From Ovis canadensis (Eukaryota; Chordata; Mammalia; Artiodactyla; Bovidae): DNA of 64,000 nt. The translations under genes were made by a program, and so were the position numbers. The stretch is from NCBI RefSeq assembly GCF_042477335.2, contig NC_091260.1:52409001-52473000 (forward strand), given 5' to 3'. Under the pieces are notes generated by a model, which ran no database searches, was not told the origin of the DNA, and saw only the letters and a list, made by a program, of their open reading frames with translations. Within the stretch, counting starts at the first letter, position 1, and the number at the start of each line of letters is the position of its first letter. Shown piece by piece: positions 22,919 through 34,548 of this stretch.

Positions 22919-23128
22919 AGGCTTCCCTGGAGGCTCAGATGGTGAAGAATCTGCCTGCAATGTTGGAGACTCGTGTTTGATCCCTGGATCAGGAAGATCC
23001 CCTGGAGAAGGGACTGGCTGCCTACTCCAATATTCTTACCTGGAGAATCCCATCAACAGAGGAGCCTGGCAGGCTATAGTCCATAGGGTCACAAAGAGTC
23101 AGACATGACTGAAGTGACTGAACACAGT
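22919..23128 (+). repeat. Bov-tA SINE
   Basis: GGCTTCCCTGGAGGCTCAGA head, full BovA body ending CAGACATGACTGAAGTGACT. Confidence 0.9.
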
Positions 23129-23189
23129 ATCTGCAGGAGGAATCTAGAGGGTTCTTGGGCATCTCGTATTCATTTTCCAAGGGGACTGC

Positions 23190-23560
23190 AATTCTCTGTA
23201 CTCTGCTTAGGCCCCTAGTTCACACCCCTGCCCTTCTCATTCTCAGTAAGTGTTGGTCCTTTATCAGAAAAACACTGAAATTATCCAGCAAGAATTCCGA
23301 TCACATCACTCTCCTGCTTAATACCTACAGTCTAATGTCCTCCCACTAGTCTGTCCCTGGCTGGAGTCCAGGCCTGGTGGCCCTGCACCTTTCCCTGACT
23401 TCTGCATGCCTGTTTTCCCCTGACAATGCCCCCGAGCCGATCCCGACCCAGGGCTGCTTCACCATGCTCTCTCTGCCTGGAGCCCTCAGGCTTTTTCACC
23501 AGCTACCTCTTCCTCAGCCTTCACAGAGCCAGTCACATTCACAGTCAGGCTATTTTACAC
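23190..23560 (+). repeat. L2 fragment
   Basis: GATCACATCACTCTCCTGCTTAATACC...GCCTGGTGGCCCTGCACC...TGCTTCACCATGCTCTCTCTGCC fits the L2 3' end in order and spacing. Confidence 0.6.
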
Positions 23561-23572
23561 AAAACCTACACC

Positions 23573-23853
23573 TCTGCTGCTGCTAAGTCGCTTCAGTCGT
23601 TTCCGACTCTGTGCGTGCGACCCCATAGACAGCAGCCCACCAGGATCCCCCGTCCCTGGGATTCTCCAGGCAAGAACACTGGAGTGGGTTGACATTTCCT
23701 TCTCCAATGCATGAAAGTGAGAAGTGAAAGTGCAATCGCTCAGCCGTTTCTGACTCTTAGCGACTCCATGGACTACCTACCAGGCTCCTCCATCCATGTG
23801 ATTTTCCAGGCAAGAGTACTGGAGTGGGGTGCCATTGTCTTCTCTACACAGAT
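23573..23853 (-). repeat. Bov-A2 SINE, full dimer
   Basis: (CTG)n start, two BovA units with the GAGAAGTGAAAGTGCAA linker. No clear target duplication was found. Confidence 0.9.
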
Positions 23854-24120
23854 CTATTCTTCAGGATCTTGTAGCTTGAATTGTTCTTTCTCTTCTGAAT
23901 TTTCAACTTCTACAGTTCTTTTTCTTCTTTCTCTCAGCCTAAAAACATACCTCTCTCTCCATTAAAAAAAAAAAAAAGTCTTTCAAATGTAGATCTTTTT
24001 CGTAAAAAGCTGCTAAGAAAAAATCCCGGGCACTGCTATATCACTCCCTCACTGCCCCTCCCTCAGTACCCCACAAGCTGGCTTCTGAGAAACTATTCTT
24101 GCAAAAGTGACCTACAACCC

Positions 24121-24726
24121 CTGTGATGGTGAATTTTATGTGGCAACTTGACTGGGCCACTTGGTGCCTAGATAACTTATGAAACGGTATTTCTGGGCAT
24201 GTCTGTGATGGAAGAGATTGGCATTTGGATTGCTGGGTTGAGTAAAGCAGATGGTCTGCCCAGGGTGGATGGGCATCACACAATGTGTTGAAGACTTGAA
24301 CAAAAAGGTGGGAAAAGACTGGATTTTCCCTCTCTGCCTGACCACTTGTGCTGGGCCATCCATCTCCTCTGTCCTCAACACACCTGGTTCTCAGGCCTTC
24401 AGACCCCAACGGAAATCTCTGCCGTCAGCCCCTGAGGCTCTTGGGCCTTCAAACTATACCAGCCTGCAGACAATAGACCAGGGAACTTTCCCAGTCTCCA
24501 TAATCACATGAGCCAATACCTTATAATAAATCTAAATTTGGATAACCTATGGATATATATAGCTATATCTCTTTTTAACTACATAGCTGTGTACATTATT
24601 ATACACTTTAGGTACACTATATACTTTATTCACATATGCATATCATTATATACATAGCTATGTATGTATGTGTATAAATATAGCTCCTATTGATTCTGTT
24701 TCTCTGAAAAGCCCTGACTAACATAA
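24121..24726 (+). repeat. MLT2-like (ERVL) LTR with AT-rich insert
   Basis: It opens TGTGATGGTGAATTTTATGT and ends TTCTGTTTCTCTGAAAAGCC CTGACTAACA (two adjoining blocks). This is the start and end I recall for an ERVL-type LTR. About 130 bases of TATATA/TACATA-rich sequence sit near the 3' end. Confidence 0.55.
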
Positions 24727-24847
24727 CCTGCTAACTGCCAAATTCAGCCCTCACCTCATTTAGAATGTCCGTGGCAGCTGAGATTATCGGCATCTTCTCC
24801 TATTTTTTTAATGTCTCCATGACCCTCCAATCTCATATTATCTCTTT

Positions 24848-25066
24848 GGGCATCCCAGATGGCACTATTTGTAAAGAACTCAGATGCCAATGCAGGAGAC
24901 ATAAGAGATGTGGGTTTGATCCCTGGGTTGGGAAGATCCCCTAGAAAACGGCATGGCAACCCACTCAGGTATTCTTGCCTGGAGAATCCCATGGACAGGA
25001 GCCTGGCGGGCTACAGCCCATAGGACTGTGAAGAGTCAGAAATGACTGAAATGACTTGGCATGCAG
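24848..25066 (+). repeat. Bov-tA SINE
   Basis: GGGCATCCCAGATGGCACTA head, body to CAGAAATGACTGAAATGACT. Confidence 0.87.
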
Positions 25067-25079
25067 GCACTCTCTCTTT

Positions 25080-25800
25080 AGTCCTTTTCATTCTCATGCA
25101 TTCGTTTTCGTTCAGTTTGCTCTTGTATGCTGGTGTACCTGCTGGACTTTTATCTTGATCTCTTTTTCCCCCTCTCCATATACTTTATCTGTGTGATTTC
25201 ATCCATTATCCATGATGGCTTCACTTTCTAGATGCTGATGATTCCCAAGCACATGTCCAGAGCAACCTCCTTCTGGCCTACAGACTCACATCATCAGCAG
25301 TTCCTTGAACATTTTTGCTAGGTATCTACTGTGTTTTCTTCCTCCCCCTGGAGCACATGTGCTCTCCTGGTCTCAGGAGATATTGAGTGTGCCCACCACC
25401 TTCTTGCCATGAGAGCCTGGCCCCGGTAATCACTGTCCCCCAAGACAGTCTTAACAAAACTTCTGATTCTTGCATGCCCCCTGCCATCCTTTTGTGCTGC
25501 CCCACTCCCCCTAATCACAGCCTTCTTGCCTCCTCTATCAGCCCATCCCTGGCTGCCATGAGAGACTGGGAGCTTCATGGCTGGCCTTTGGCACACTTAG
25601 GGCCTTCCTTGTCCTACTCATTGCTCTGCTCCCTTCCTTGTCTCATTGCCCAGCTTGAACATGATTACCTCATCCTCACTTATGAAGAGTTAAGCAGCTG
25701 GCCTTTCTGTTATCTAACTCCTTCTCTGCTCCAGCTAAAAAGTCCCAACTTACAGGCATTGTTGATTGCCACTTGAGGCAAATTTTTTTAAAGCGAGGAG
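25080..25800. other. Intergenic stretch, no gene recognised
   Basis: Part of it (around 25400-25680) has an L2-like composition and phrases, but I cannot assign it. Open frames here lack splice signals and similarity. Confidence 0.35.
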
Positions 25801-26057
25801 GTAGGAGGAGAGAGTGAAAATAATGCCAGAAATAAAATATTAAAAAAATTTTTTTTTCTTCCTGTGATGGTACTGGGGATGGGGAATGTCAGTGTAGTGA
25901 GTGAACTCTAGCAGAGCTGTCATAATACCACTCTTCTGCTGGAGCTGGTGTCTAGCTAGCTCCACTCAGCACTGCCATGTAGCACCAGGACTTGGCACAG
26001 GGGCCTGACCCATGCTCTTGGTGGTCCTGTGCCAATTCCATCAACCTGGGCAGGAGG

Positions 26058-26304
26058 GTCCTCTTTGGTAAAGACTCTGATGCTTTACCTCTTGATAAAG
26101 ACTCTGATGCTGGGAAGGATTGGGGCCAGGAGGAGAAGGGGACGACAGAGGATGAGATGGCTGGATGGCATCTCTGACTCGATGGATGTGAGTCTGAGTG
26201 AACTCCAGGAGTAGGTGATAGACAGGGAGGCCTGGCGTGCTGCGATTCATGGGGTCGCAAAGAGTCGAACACGACTGAGCGACTGAAGTGAACTGAACTG
26301 AACA
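26058..26304 (+). repeat. BovB 3' end (ART2A-like)
   Basis: AAAGACTCTGATGCTGGGAA to the GAACTGAACTGAAC tail, encoding the tail of the BovB ORF ([20 protein letters not shown]). AAAGACTCTGATGCT is duplicated at its start. Confidence 0.92.
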
Positions 26305-26699
26305 TCCCTGGAGTCAACTACTAGACCCTGGGAGCCATCTCCAGTAAGCTCCCTGCTCCCTTCTTTTTAGCAGCATCCTACACTCCATCCTCTTTTTAGC
26401 AGGAGCATTGCTTACCTTCCCAGGGGCATTGCTTTCCTCTACCTGCTCACCTCTTCTCCTACATCTTCAAGCAAAATCTTTAAACTCAGAGTCAACTCCT
26501 CCCTTACTCCTCTAGCTCTTCCAGAGAGACGGTGGGGAGAGGAGGTGGGTTTTGGTACAAGAAAGCAAGATATATTATCATTCAGCCTTTTTAGCGCAGC
26601 AAAGAAAGGAAATATTTTAATTTCTATATTAGAGTTTTAAAGATTCTGACTTTGCCACTCTTGAAAATATCTTTCAGAAATGCATGCTGTCTAGATATG

Positions 26700-27385
26700 C
26701 AATCTAAAAGGAATATATTTGTAAGAAACTAAAAATAGAGCTACCATATGACACTGCAATGCCACTTCTGGGCATAAGTCCAAAGAAAAACATGATACAT
26801 GCACCCCATATTCACTGCAGCACTGTTTACAGCAGCCAAGACATGGAAGCAACCTCAATGTCCATCGACAGAGGAGTGGATAAAGAAGATGTGGTGCGTA
26901 TGTACAATGGGATATTACTCAGCCATTAAAAAGAATGGAATAATGCCATGTACTGCAACACGGATGGACCTAGAGATTGTCATGTTGAGTGAAGTAAGTC
27001 AGACAGAGAAGGAGAAATATCTTATGACATCCCTTATATGTGGAATCTAAAAAGAAATGATGCAAATGAACTTACAAAACAGAAAGAGACTCACAGACTT
27101 AGAGAATGAACTACGGTTCCCAGGGGGAAGGCTGGAAGGAAGGGATAGTTAGGGAGTTTGGGATGGACATGTACACTGTTATATTTCAAATGAATAACCA
27201 ACAAGGACCTACTCTATAGCACATATAGCTTTGTTCAATGTTATGTGGCAGCTTGGATGGCAAGGGAGTTTGGGGGAGAATGGATGCATGTATATGTATG
27301 GCTGAGTCTCTTCACTGTTCACCTGAAACTATCACAACATTGTTAATCAGCTATCCCCCAATAAAAAATAAAGTTTTTAAAAAAT
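26700..27385 (+). repeat. Ruminant L1 3' end
   Basis: The end of L1 ORF2 (frame with MGYYSAIKKNGIMPC and WIKKMW) runs into a 3' UTR with ACTCTATAGCACATATAGCT, CATTGTTAATCAGCTATCCC and AATAAAAAATAAAG. Confidence 0.9.
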
Positions 27386-27424
27386 GAAAGGAAAAAAATT
27401 ATAAACAAATAAAAAGAATATATT

Positions 27425-28630
27425 TAAAAAAGAAGAATGAAGTTGGAGAACTAACATTTCCTGATTTCAAAACTTACTATAAAAGCTACAGTAATCAAAA
27501 CAGAATGGTACTAGCTTGAAGATGACGCAGAGACCAATGGAATATAACAGAGAGTCAAAATTAAACCCTTGTGTATATGATCAATTAATTTTTGACAAGG
27601 ATGCCAAGACCACTCAATGAAAAGAGGACAATATTTTCAACAAATGGTGAGGGTTGTGGGGACTGGTTATCCACAGGCAAAGGGATGAATCTGAATCCTT
27701 CCCTTGCAACACATACAAAAATTAACCCAAGATGAATTAAAGTTAATCAAACCTAAGGGATAAAACTACAAAACCCTTGAAGAAAATATAGGTACAAAGC
27801 TTCATGACTTCAGATATGACAATGATTTCTTAGATAAAACAAGAAAAGAAAACTTTAAAACTTTCGTGCATCAAAGTGCACTGTCAAAAAAAAAAAAAGT
27901 GCACTGTCAATAGAGTGAAAAGGCAGGCACAAAATGAGATAATATGTTTGTAAAATCTTATACGTGATGAAGGCTAAATATCCAGAATATATATTTTTAA
28001 AAAACTTACAGTTCAACAACAACAAAATGATTCAGCTCAAAAATGGACAAAAGACTTGAACAGACATTTCTCCAAAGATGAAATACAAATGACCAATAAG
28101 CACATGAAAAAAACACTCAACATCATTAGCCATTATGGAAATACAAATCAAAACCACAGTAAGGTACCACTTGTACCCATTAGGATGGCTATTATTTAAA
28201 AGAATAAAACAAGTGTTGGCAAGGATATGTCAAGATTGGAACTCTTGTGCATTGCCATTGGGAATGTTTTCCATTATGGAAAACTGTATGGCAGTTCCCC
28301 AAAAAGTTAAACAGGATTACCGCATGAGCCAGCAATTCCACTTCAGGGTGTAGATCCAAAAGAATCGAAAGCAGGAATTTCTAGCATATATTTGCACAAC
28401 CATGTTCACAGCAGTATAACTCACACAGCCAACAGATGGAAAGAACTCAGATGTTATCACTGGATGAATGAATAAACAACATGTGGTACAATGCAATAGT
28501 ATTCTGCTTTGAAAAGGAAGAAAATTCTGATAAACGCTATAACATGGATGAACCTTGAAAACATTATGCTGACAAGCCAGTCACAGAAGCATAAATACTG
28601 TATAAATATTTATAGGAGGTACCTAGCATA
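27425..28630 (+). repeat. Older L1 ORF2 3' segment
   Basis: GAACTAACATTTCCTGATTT, AAAATGGACAAAAGACTTGA, TGGAAATACAAATCAAAACC and ATGGATGAACCTTGAAAACA occur in L1 ORF2 order with many mutations. It is older than the neighbouring L1. Confidence 0.88.
27873..27910 (+). mobile_element. Poly(A)-only insertion with target duplication
   Basis: AAAGTGCACTGTCAA occurs on both sides of a run of A, inside the older L1. The layout is that of an L1-machinery insertion in which only the tail was copied. Slippage is the alternative. Confidence 0.6.
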
Positions 28631-28891
28631 GGCAAAGGGCGATAACTTCGGGGGAAGACCTGACTGCATTCTCTCCTGAGGCATGGCTGTGATAATACTG
28701 ATAGAATTACACTTGCGGTTAATTAAATTTTAAAGAAAATAAGACACTGGGTCAAAGAAGCTGAAGTTTCCATTTGAAAATGGTTCATGGGGTCAAAGCT
28801 GAGAGTAGCCTCCACTAGGTGTTTCTGTTCACCTCTAGTCCTCCAGTGCAGAGTGATTTCAGAGCTGGCCCCGAGAAGTACAGAGTGAGTT

Positions 28892-29466
28892 ATTCAGTTC
28901 AGTTCAGTCGCTCAGTCGTGTCCGACTCTTTGCAACCCCATGAACCGCAGCACGCCAGGCCTCCCTGTTCACCACCAACTCCCAGAGTCTACCCAAACCC
29001 ATGTCCACTGTGTTGGTGATGCCATCCATCCTCTGCCATCCCCCTTTCCTCCTGCCCACAATCCCTCCCAGCATCAGGGTCATTTCAAATGAGTCACCTC
29101 TCCACATCAGGTGGCCAAAGTATTGGAGTTTCAGCTTCAGCATCAGTCCCTCCAATGAACACCCAGGACTGATCTCCTTCAGGATGGACTGGTTGGATCT
29201 CCTTGCAGTCCAAGGGACTCTCAAGAGTCTTCTCCAACACCACAGTTCAAAAGCATCAATTCTTCAGTACTTAGCTTTCTTCACAGTCCAACTCTCACAT
29301 CCATACATGACCACTGAAAAAACCATAGCCTTGGCTAGACGGACATTTGTTGACAAAGTAATGTCTCTGCTTTTTAATATGCTGTCTAGGTTGGTCCTAA
29401 TTTTCCTTGCAAGGAGCAAGCATCTTTTAATTTCATGGCTGCAATCACCATCCGCAGCCAAGTTCC
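28892..29466 (-). repeat. BovB LINE 3' fragment
   Basis: TTCAGTTCAGTTCAGTCGCT tail on the + strand, then the BovB C-terminal ORF in reverse (- frame [26 protein letters not shown]), ending at the ATCACCATCCGCAG block. Confidence 0.93.
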
Positions 29467-29711
29467 ATTGTTTTGCTCTTGAGGGAGCAGACAATAAGTG
29501 TCAAATGGTGGAGGAGGTCAAGGAAGAAACACTTGCTTTGACTGAGGGAAATCTTCATGGAAAATGAATCACTTAAATAATAGTGCTTGAAAGCAATGGT
29601 AATAGGAACTCTTCCTCTGGGCCCCCGGTTTTAGAGGGGTCCCAATCTGGTTTTCCTTTGGCAAGGCCACTCTCCAGGAGTAAGGAATCCACAAGACCCC
29701 AGAAGGTCCCT

Positions 29712-30078
29712 AGAGAAGAGGGCAACAGATGATGAGATGGTTGGATGTCGTCATTGACTCAATGGACATCAAAGTGAAAGTCACTCAGTCATGTCTGACT
29801 CTGCAACCCCATGGACTATATACAGTCCATGGAATTCTCCAGGCCAGAATACTAGAGTGAATAGCCTATCCCTTCTCCAGCGGATCTTCCCAACCCAGGA
29901 GTTGAACTGGAGTCTCCTGCATTATAGGCGGATTCTTTACCAGCTGAGCTGCCAGGGAGGCCCTAATGGACATGAGTTTGAGCCAACTCCTGGAAATAGT
30001 GAAGGACAGGGAAGCCCGGCATGTTGAGTTCCATGGGGTCACAAAGAATCAGACGTGACTGATCAACTGAACAACTGC
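29712..30078 (+). repeat. BovB 3' end split by a SINE
   Basis: GATGATGAGATGGTTGGATG before and GGACATGAGTTTGAGCCAAC after the SINE read on as one BovB end, finishing GACGTGACTGATCAACTGAA. Confidence 0.85.
29770..29964 (-). repeat. Bov-tA SINE inside BovB
   Basis: Reverse-complement Bov-tA flanked by AATGGACAT at 29761-29769 and 29965-29973. Confidence 0.9.
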
Positions 30079-30079
30079 C

Positions 30080-30920
30080 CAAATGGCTCCAAGCTCAAAT
30101 GCTGGACGTCTTCCTGGTACAGCAGACTACGTGAGCTAGATTCTTGGGCATGAGAGCTGGGATATCTACAGGGATACACATGAAGCAGGATGGAGCTGAG
30201 GGTGAAAAGCAAGGGGGGCAAGAGGTCAGGTCTTTCCATGTCACCACATACTGGTAGGAAAGGCAAGGAATCTGAGAACTCAAAGTCTGAACCTGGACTT
30301 TTGGGTCCGTATAAGTCATAAGGACCAAGGTAGGAGGATAAAGCATATTTAACTCAATAGTTTGTTAACTTGGTATAATTCTGAAACATTTCAACATATG
30401 GTGTGTGGGTGTCCATTTGCTCTCCTCCCCCAGGTCCCAGGAACCTGAGGGGTGTGCCTGAGCTTCAAGTATGACTTGCAGGAAGGGTAGGATTAGGAAA
30501 CGCAGAGAGGAGGAGAGGTCTCAGATGAGTGTGATGCAGAGAACAGAGTCCTGGTTTAGCTCCCTCAGGATGTCATTTCTCCAGCTAAATATTGCTAAGT
30601 ACCTTTGATTGATTTCCAATATATTCTCGAATCAGTGCTTCCAAACTTTTCGGCTCTTCCGGACACTGCCAGCCTCAGTGCTCCTGCCCATGGTGCCTTC
30701 CTGTAGGGGCAGCACCTGGAACTGAGCGTGGGGTGGGCAGAGGAGACCCTCACGTTCAGGTCTCTGTCCAGCTATGAACCCATCCTAAGATCAGCAGACA
30801 CTTCTCTTCACCCAGACTCCATGATGTTGCTGTCCACTCAACCTCCACTTCATTTCCACAACTTTATGGTTGAGTCATGTTTCCCCCATTCTATTTTGTT
30901 CCAGTTATATTCTTTTTTTT
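30080..30920. other. Intergenic stretch, no feature recognised
   Basis: Unique-looking sequence with mixed composition; a T-rich run leads into the SINE at 31032. No gene is supported. Confidence 0.4.
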
Positions 30921-31031
30921 TTCTCTGCCTTTGTATTTTTTTTATTTTACTTTACAATACTGTATTGGTTTTGCCATACATTCATAGATTTCTCATTTAC
31001 CTTTTATCTTTTTTTTTTTTTCCCCTAAAAT

Positions 31032-31206
31032 TTATCTGTGAATCTGCCTGCAATGATGTGGCTTTGATCCCTGGGTTAGGAAGATCCCCTGGAGAAAGAA
31101 ATAGCAACCCACTCCCGTATTCTTGCCTGGGAAATTCCATGGACAGAGGAGTCTTGTGGGCTACCTTCCATGGGGTTGCAAGAATTGGACACAACTTAGT
31201 GAGCTT
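31032..31206 (+). repeat. Bov-tA SINE, head truncated
   Basis: GAATCTGCCTGCAATGATGT then GGCTTTGATCCCTGGGTTAG and the BovA body. Confidence 0.85.
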
Positions 31207-31883
31207 AGTGAGCTAAACCACCATCTGTAAACATTTCTCGTGGATCCTGAGTCTGTCTCCTAAGTAGGCGATGGTCTGAGGAAAATATTAAGAAGCTGGT
31301 AAATTTCAAATTTCCTTGAAAAAGAAAATCAAATTGGATGCTTCTGTAATCTCAAAGCTGCATGATTTCGCTTTAGAGGGGTCATGTGGACACAGGAACT
31401 TGTGCCTATCCTGAGCCCGATAGAGAATGCTAGGCTTGCATAAAGCTCATAGTTTTGATTTACTGGAAGTCTTATGGTTCAACTTCTCACCAAATGTGTA
31501 TAGAGCCAGTGCGGGTGTGTCTTCTGTTTGATGGAGTAGGGCACTCTCACTGGATGACTGTTGCATCAGCACCACTGGGACCTGGCTCCACGGAGGGACA
31601 GTGCCTGTTGGAACTGGCCCAGCTGCACACAGAGCCACACAGGGATCATGGACTTAAAATATCCGACAAGAGTTTTGCTGATGCTGTGCAGTGGTTCCAG
31701 CACTATCCTGGGTATGGTGTAGGACAGAGAAGGAGGACGAGTCCCTCATCACCATCAGGAAGATCACGGTCTACTCAAGACCTAAGACCTGCCAGCAAGA
31801 CAGCTGTGCGGCAGACTGAGCACTTCCTGCTCCACAGGCACCAACATCTTAGTCCTTGCAATGACCCTTGAGTGAGGAGCCTG

Positions 31884-32045
31884 TGGTAGGCAGCAAAAAG
31901 TACTTCGGGCCCGCAAATGTCTACATTCTCATCCCTGAAAACTGTGAATATTTTCTCACAAGGCAAAAAGACCTTTGCAGAGTGATTAAGTTAAGGGTCT
32001 TGAGATGATTATCCTGGATGATCTGGGTGGGCCCAGTGTGGTTAA
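31884..32045 (+). repeat. MLT1-type LTR fragment
   Basis: TGTGGTAGGCAGCAAAAAGT, then AAGACCTTTGCAGAGTGATTAAG and GATTATCCTGGATGATCTGG are the 5' part of an MLT1-type LTR, cut off where BovB begins. Confidence 0.65.
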
Positions 32046-33705
32046 CCCCATGGACTGCAGCACACCAGGCTCCCTTGTCCATCACCATCTCCTAGAGTTT
32101 GCTCAAACTCATGTCCATTGAGTTGGTGATACCATCCAACGATCTCTTTCTCTGTTGCTCCCTTCTCCTCCTGTCTTCAATTTTTCCTAGCATCACAGTC
32201 TTTTCTAATGAGTCAGTTCTTCACATTAGGTGGCCAAAGTATTGGAGTTTCAGTTTCAACATCAGTCCTTCCAATGAATATTCAGGGTTGATTCCCTTTA
32301 GGATTGACTGGTTTGATCTCCTTGTAGCCCAAGGGATTCTCATGAGTCTTCTCTAATATCACAGATTGAAAGCATCAATTCTTCAGTGCTCAGCCTTCTT
32401 TATGGTCCAACTCTCACATCCATACCTAACTATTAGGAAAACCATAGCTTTGACTATATGGACCTTTGTCTCTGCTTTTTAATACACTGTCTAGGTTTGT
32501 CACAGTTTTTCTTCCAAGGAGCAAGCATTTTTTAATTTCATGGCTGCAGTCACCATCTGCAATGATTTTGGAGCTGAACAAAATAAAGTCTCTCGCTGTT
32601 TCCATTGTTTCCCCATCTATTTGCCATGAAATGATGGGACTGGATGCCATGATCTTAGTTTTCTGAATGTTGAGTTTTAAGCCAACTTTTTCACTCTCCT
32701 CTTTCACTTTCATTAAGAGGCTCTTTAGTTCCTCTTCACTTTCTGCCATTCAGTTCAGTTCAGTTCAGTTCAGTCACTCAGTCATGTCTACCTCTTTGTG
32801 ACCCCATGAATTGCAGCACACCAGGCCTCCCTGTCCATCACCATCTCCCGGAGTTCACTCAGACTCAAGTCCATCAAGTCAGTGATGCCATCCAGCCATC
32901 TCATCTTCTGTCGTCCCCTTCTCTTCCTGCCCCCAATCCCTCCCAGCATCAGAGTCTTTTCCAATGAGTCAACTCTTTGCATGAGGTGGCCAAAGTACTG
33001 GAGCTTCAGCTTCAGCATCATTCCTTCCAAAGAAATCCCAGGGTTGATCTCCTTTAGAATGGACTGGTTGGATCTCCTTGCAGTCCAAGGGACTCTCAAG
33101 AGTCTTCTCCAACACCACAGTTCAAAAGCATCAATTCTTTGGCACTCAGCCTTCTTCACAGTCCAACTCTCACATCCATACATGACTACTGGAAAAACCA
33201 TAGCCTTGACTAGATGGACCTTAGTCGGCAAAGTAATGTCTCTGCTTTTGAATATACTATCTAGGTTGGTCATAACTTTTCTTCCAAGGAGTGTCTTTTA
33301 ATTTCATGGCTGCAGTCACCATCTGCAGTAATTTTGGAGCCCAAAAAAATAAAGTCTGACACTGTTTCTACTGTTTCCCCATCTATTTCCCATGAAGTGA
33401 TGGGACTGGGTGCCATGATCTTCATTTTCTGAATGTTGGTTGAGCTTTAAGCCAACTTTTTCGCTCTCCTCTTTCACTTTCATCAAGAGGCTTTTTAGTT
33501 CCTCTTCACTTTCTGCCATAAGGGTGGTGTCATCTGCATATCTGAGGTTATTGATATTAGCGTGGTGTAATCTGTGTATCTGAAGTTATTGATATTTCTC
33601 CCAGCAATCTTAATTTCAGCTTGTGCTTCATCCAGCCTGGCATTTCGCACAATGTACTCTGCATATGTTAAATAAGAAGGGTGACATTATACAGCCTTAA
33701 CATAA
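32046..33705 (-). repeat. Older BovB copy, split by a younger BovB
   Basis: 3' part at 32046-32749, ending on the + strand at TTCTGCCAT; its upstream part resumes at 33559 (GCGTGGTGTAATCTGTGTAT) and runs to ATTATACAGCC. The two parts are contiguous in BovB coordinates. Confidence 0.85.
32750..33558 (-). repeat. Younger BovB nested in BovB
   Basis: It starts with TTCAGTTCAGTTCAGTTCAG tail repeats and runs through the C-terminal ORF and RT 3' region (- frame [20 protein letters not shown]). It stops at GAGGTTATTGATATT, where the same BovB position is then read again from the older copy. Confidence 0.85.
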
Positions 33706-33751
33706 GCTCCTTGTTTCTTGGACTACCCAACAGGGTTCTCTGCCAGAATCT

Positions 33752-33916
33752 TCGGGACCCCATGGACTGTAGACAACCAGGCTCCTCTGTTCATGGAATT
33801 CTCCAGACAAAAATACTGGAATGGGTTGCCATGCCCTGTCTCCAGGGCATCTTCCTGACCCAGGGATCAAACCTGGGTCTCGTGCATTATAGGCGAACTC
33901 TTTCCCATGAGCCACA
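33752..33916 (-). repeat. Bov-tA SINE, partial
   Basis: GACCCCATGGACTGTAGACA to CTTTCCCATGAGCCA on the + strand. Confidence 0.8.
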
Positions 33917-34336
33917 ACCACTAACTTATGAAATGAGTATTAACCTCTCTACTTTAAAGGAAACAGGCTCAAAGTTTTGGTGGGGGTATGTCCTAGTTAA
34001 TAAGCCTTATACATTTGGAGCCAGGGTCTGAACTTATGTAAGTCTAACTTCAAGACTTACAGTCTCTCCACACTGATCTTCTGTGTAAGTGGAAGAAATA
34101 CCATCTCTGCCTCTTGGTTTTGAGGAACCTCAAAAGGCTCCCTCATGTGCCTACTCCAAGGATTCCATTACCCAGGACCTGAGATGAGTAGGGTCCTTGG
34201 GCAGCAGGATTGGGAAGGCCTCAGGAAGGAGCAGCTGGGATGAGGGAGGAGACTGGATCCCCTTGGGCTCACCTCCAGCCACGTGAGGGCAGAGAATGCT
34301 GGAAGCCAAGTGGGGGCGGTGGTGGCTGGTTTAATG

Positions 34337-34548
34337 GTATCCCAAGGGGCTCAGTAGTAAAGAATCTGCATGTCAATGCAGGAGACACAAGAGATACGGG
34401 TTTGATCCCTGGGTCAGGAAGATCCCCTGGAGAGGGGCATGGCAACCCGCACAGTATTCTTGCCTCAAAAATTCCATGGACAGAGGAGCCTGGCAGGCTA
34501 CAGTCTGTGGGGTTGCGAACAGTCAGAATGACTGAGCATGCGTGCACC
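34337..34548 (+). repeat. Bov-tA SINE
   Basis: GGTATCCCAAGGGGCTCAGT head with a full body ending CAGTCAGAATGACTGAGCAT. Confidence 0.88.

Noticed and set aside
30728..31216. 162-codon + strand frame
   Set aside because: It joins unique sequence, a T-rich run and a Bov-tA; composition and the lack of relatives point to chance.
31455..31871. 138-codon + strand frame in non-repeat sequence
   Set aside because: I considered a processed pseudogene, but recognise no protein, see no poly(A) tail or duplications, and the residue make-up is that of random GC-rich DNA.
32788..33273. 161-codon - strand frame and its + strand shadow
   Set aside because: This is the BovB C-terminal ORF. The + strand frame is the antisense reading seen at every BovB copy.
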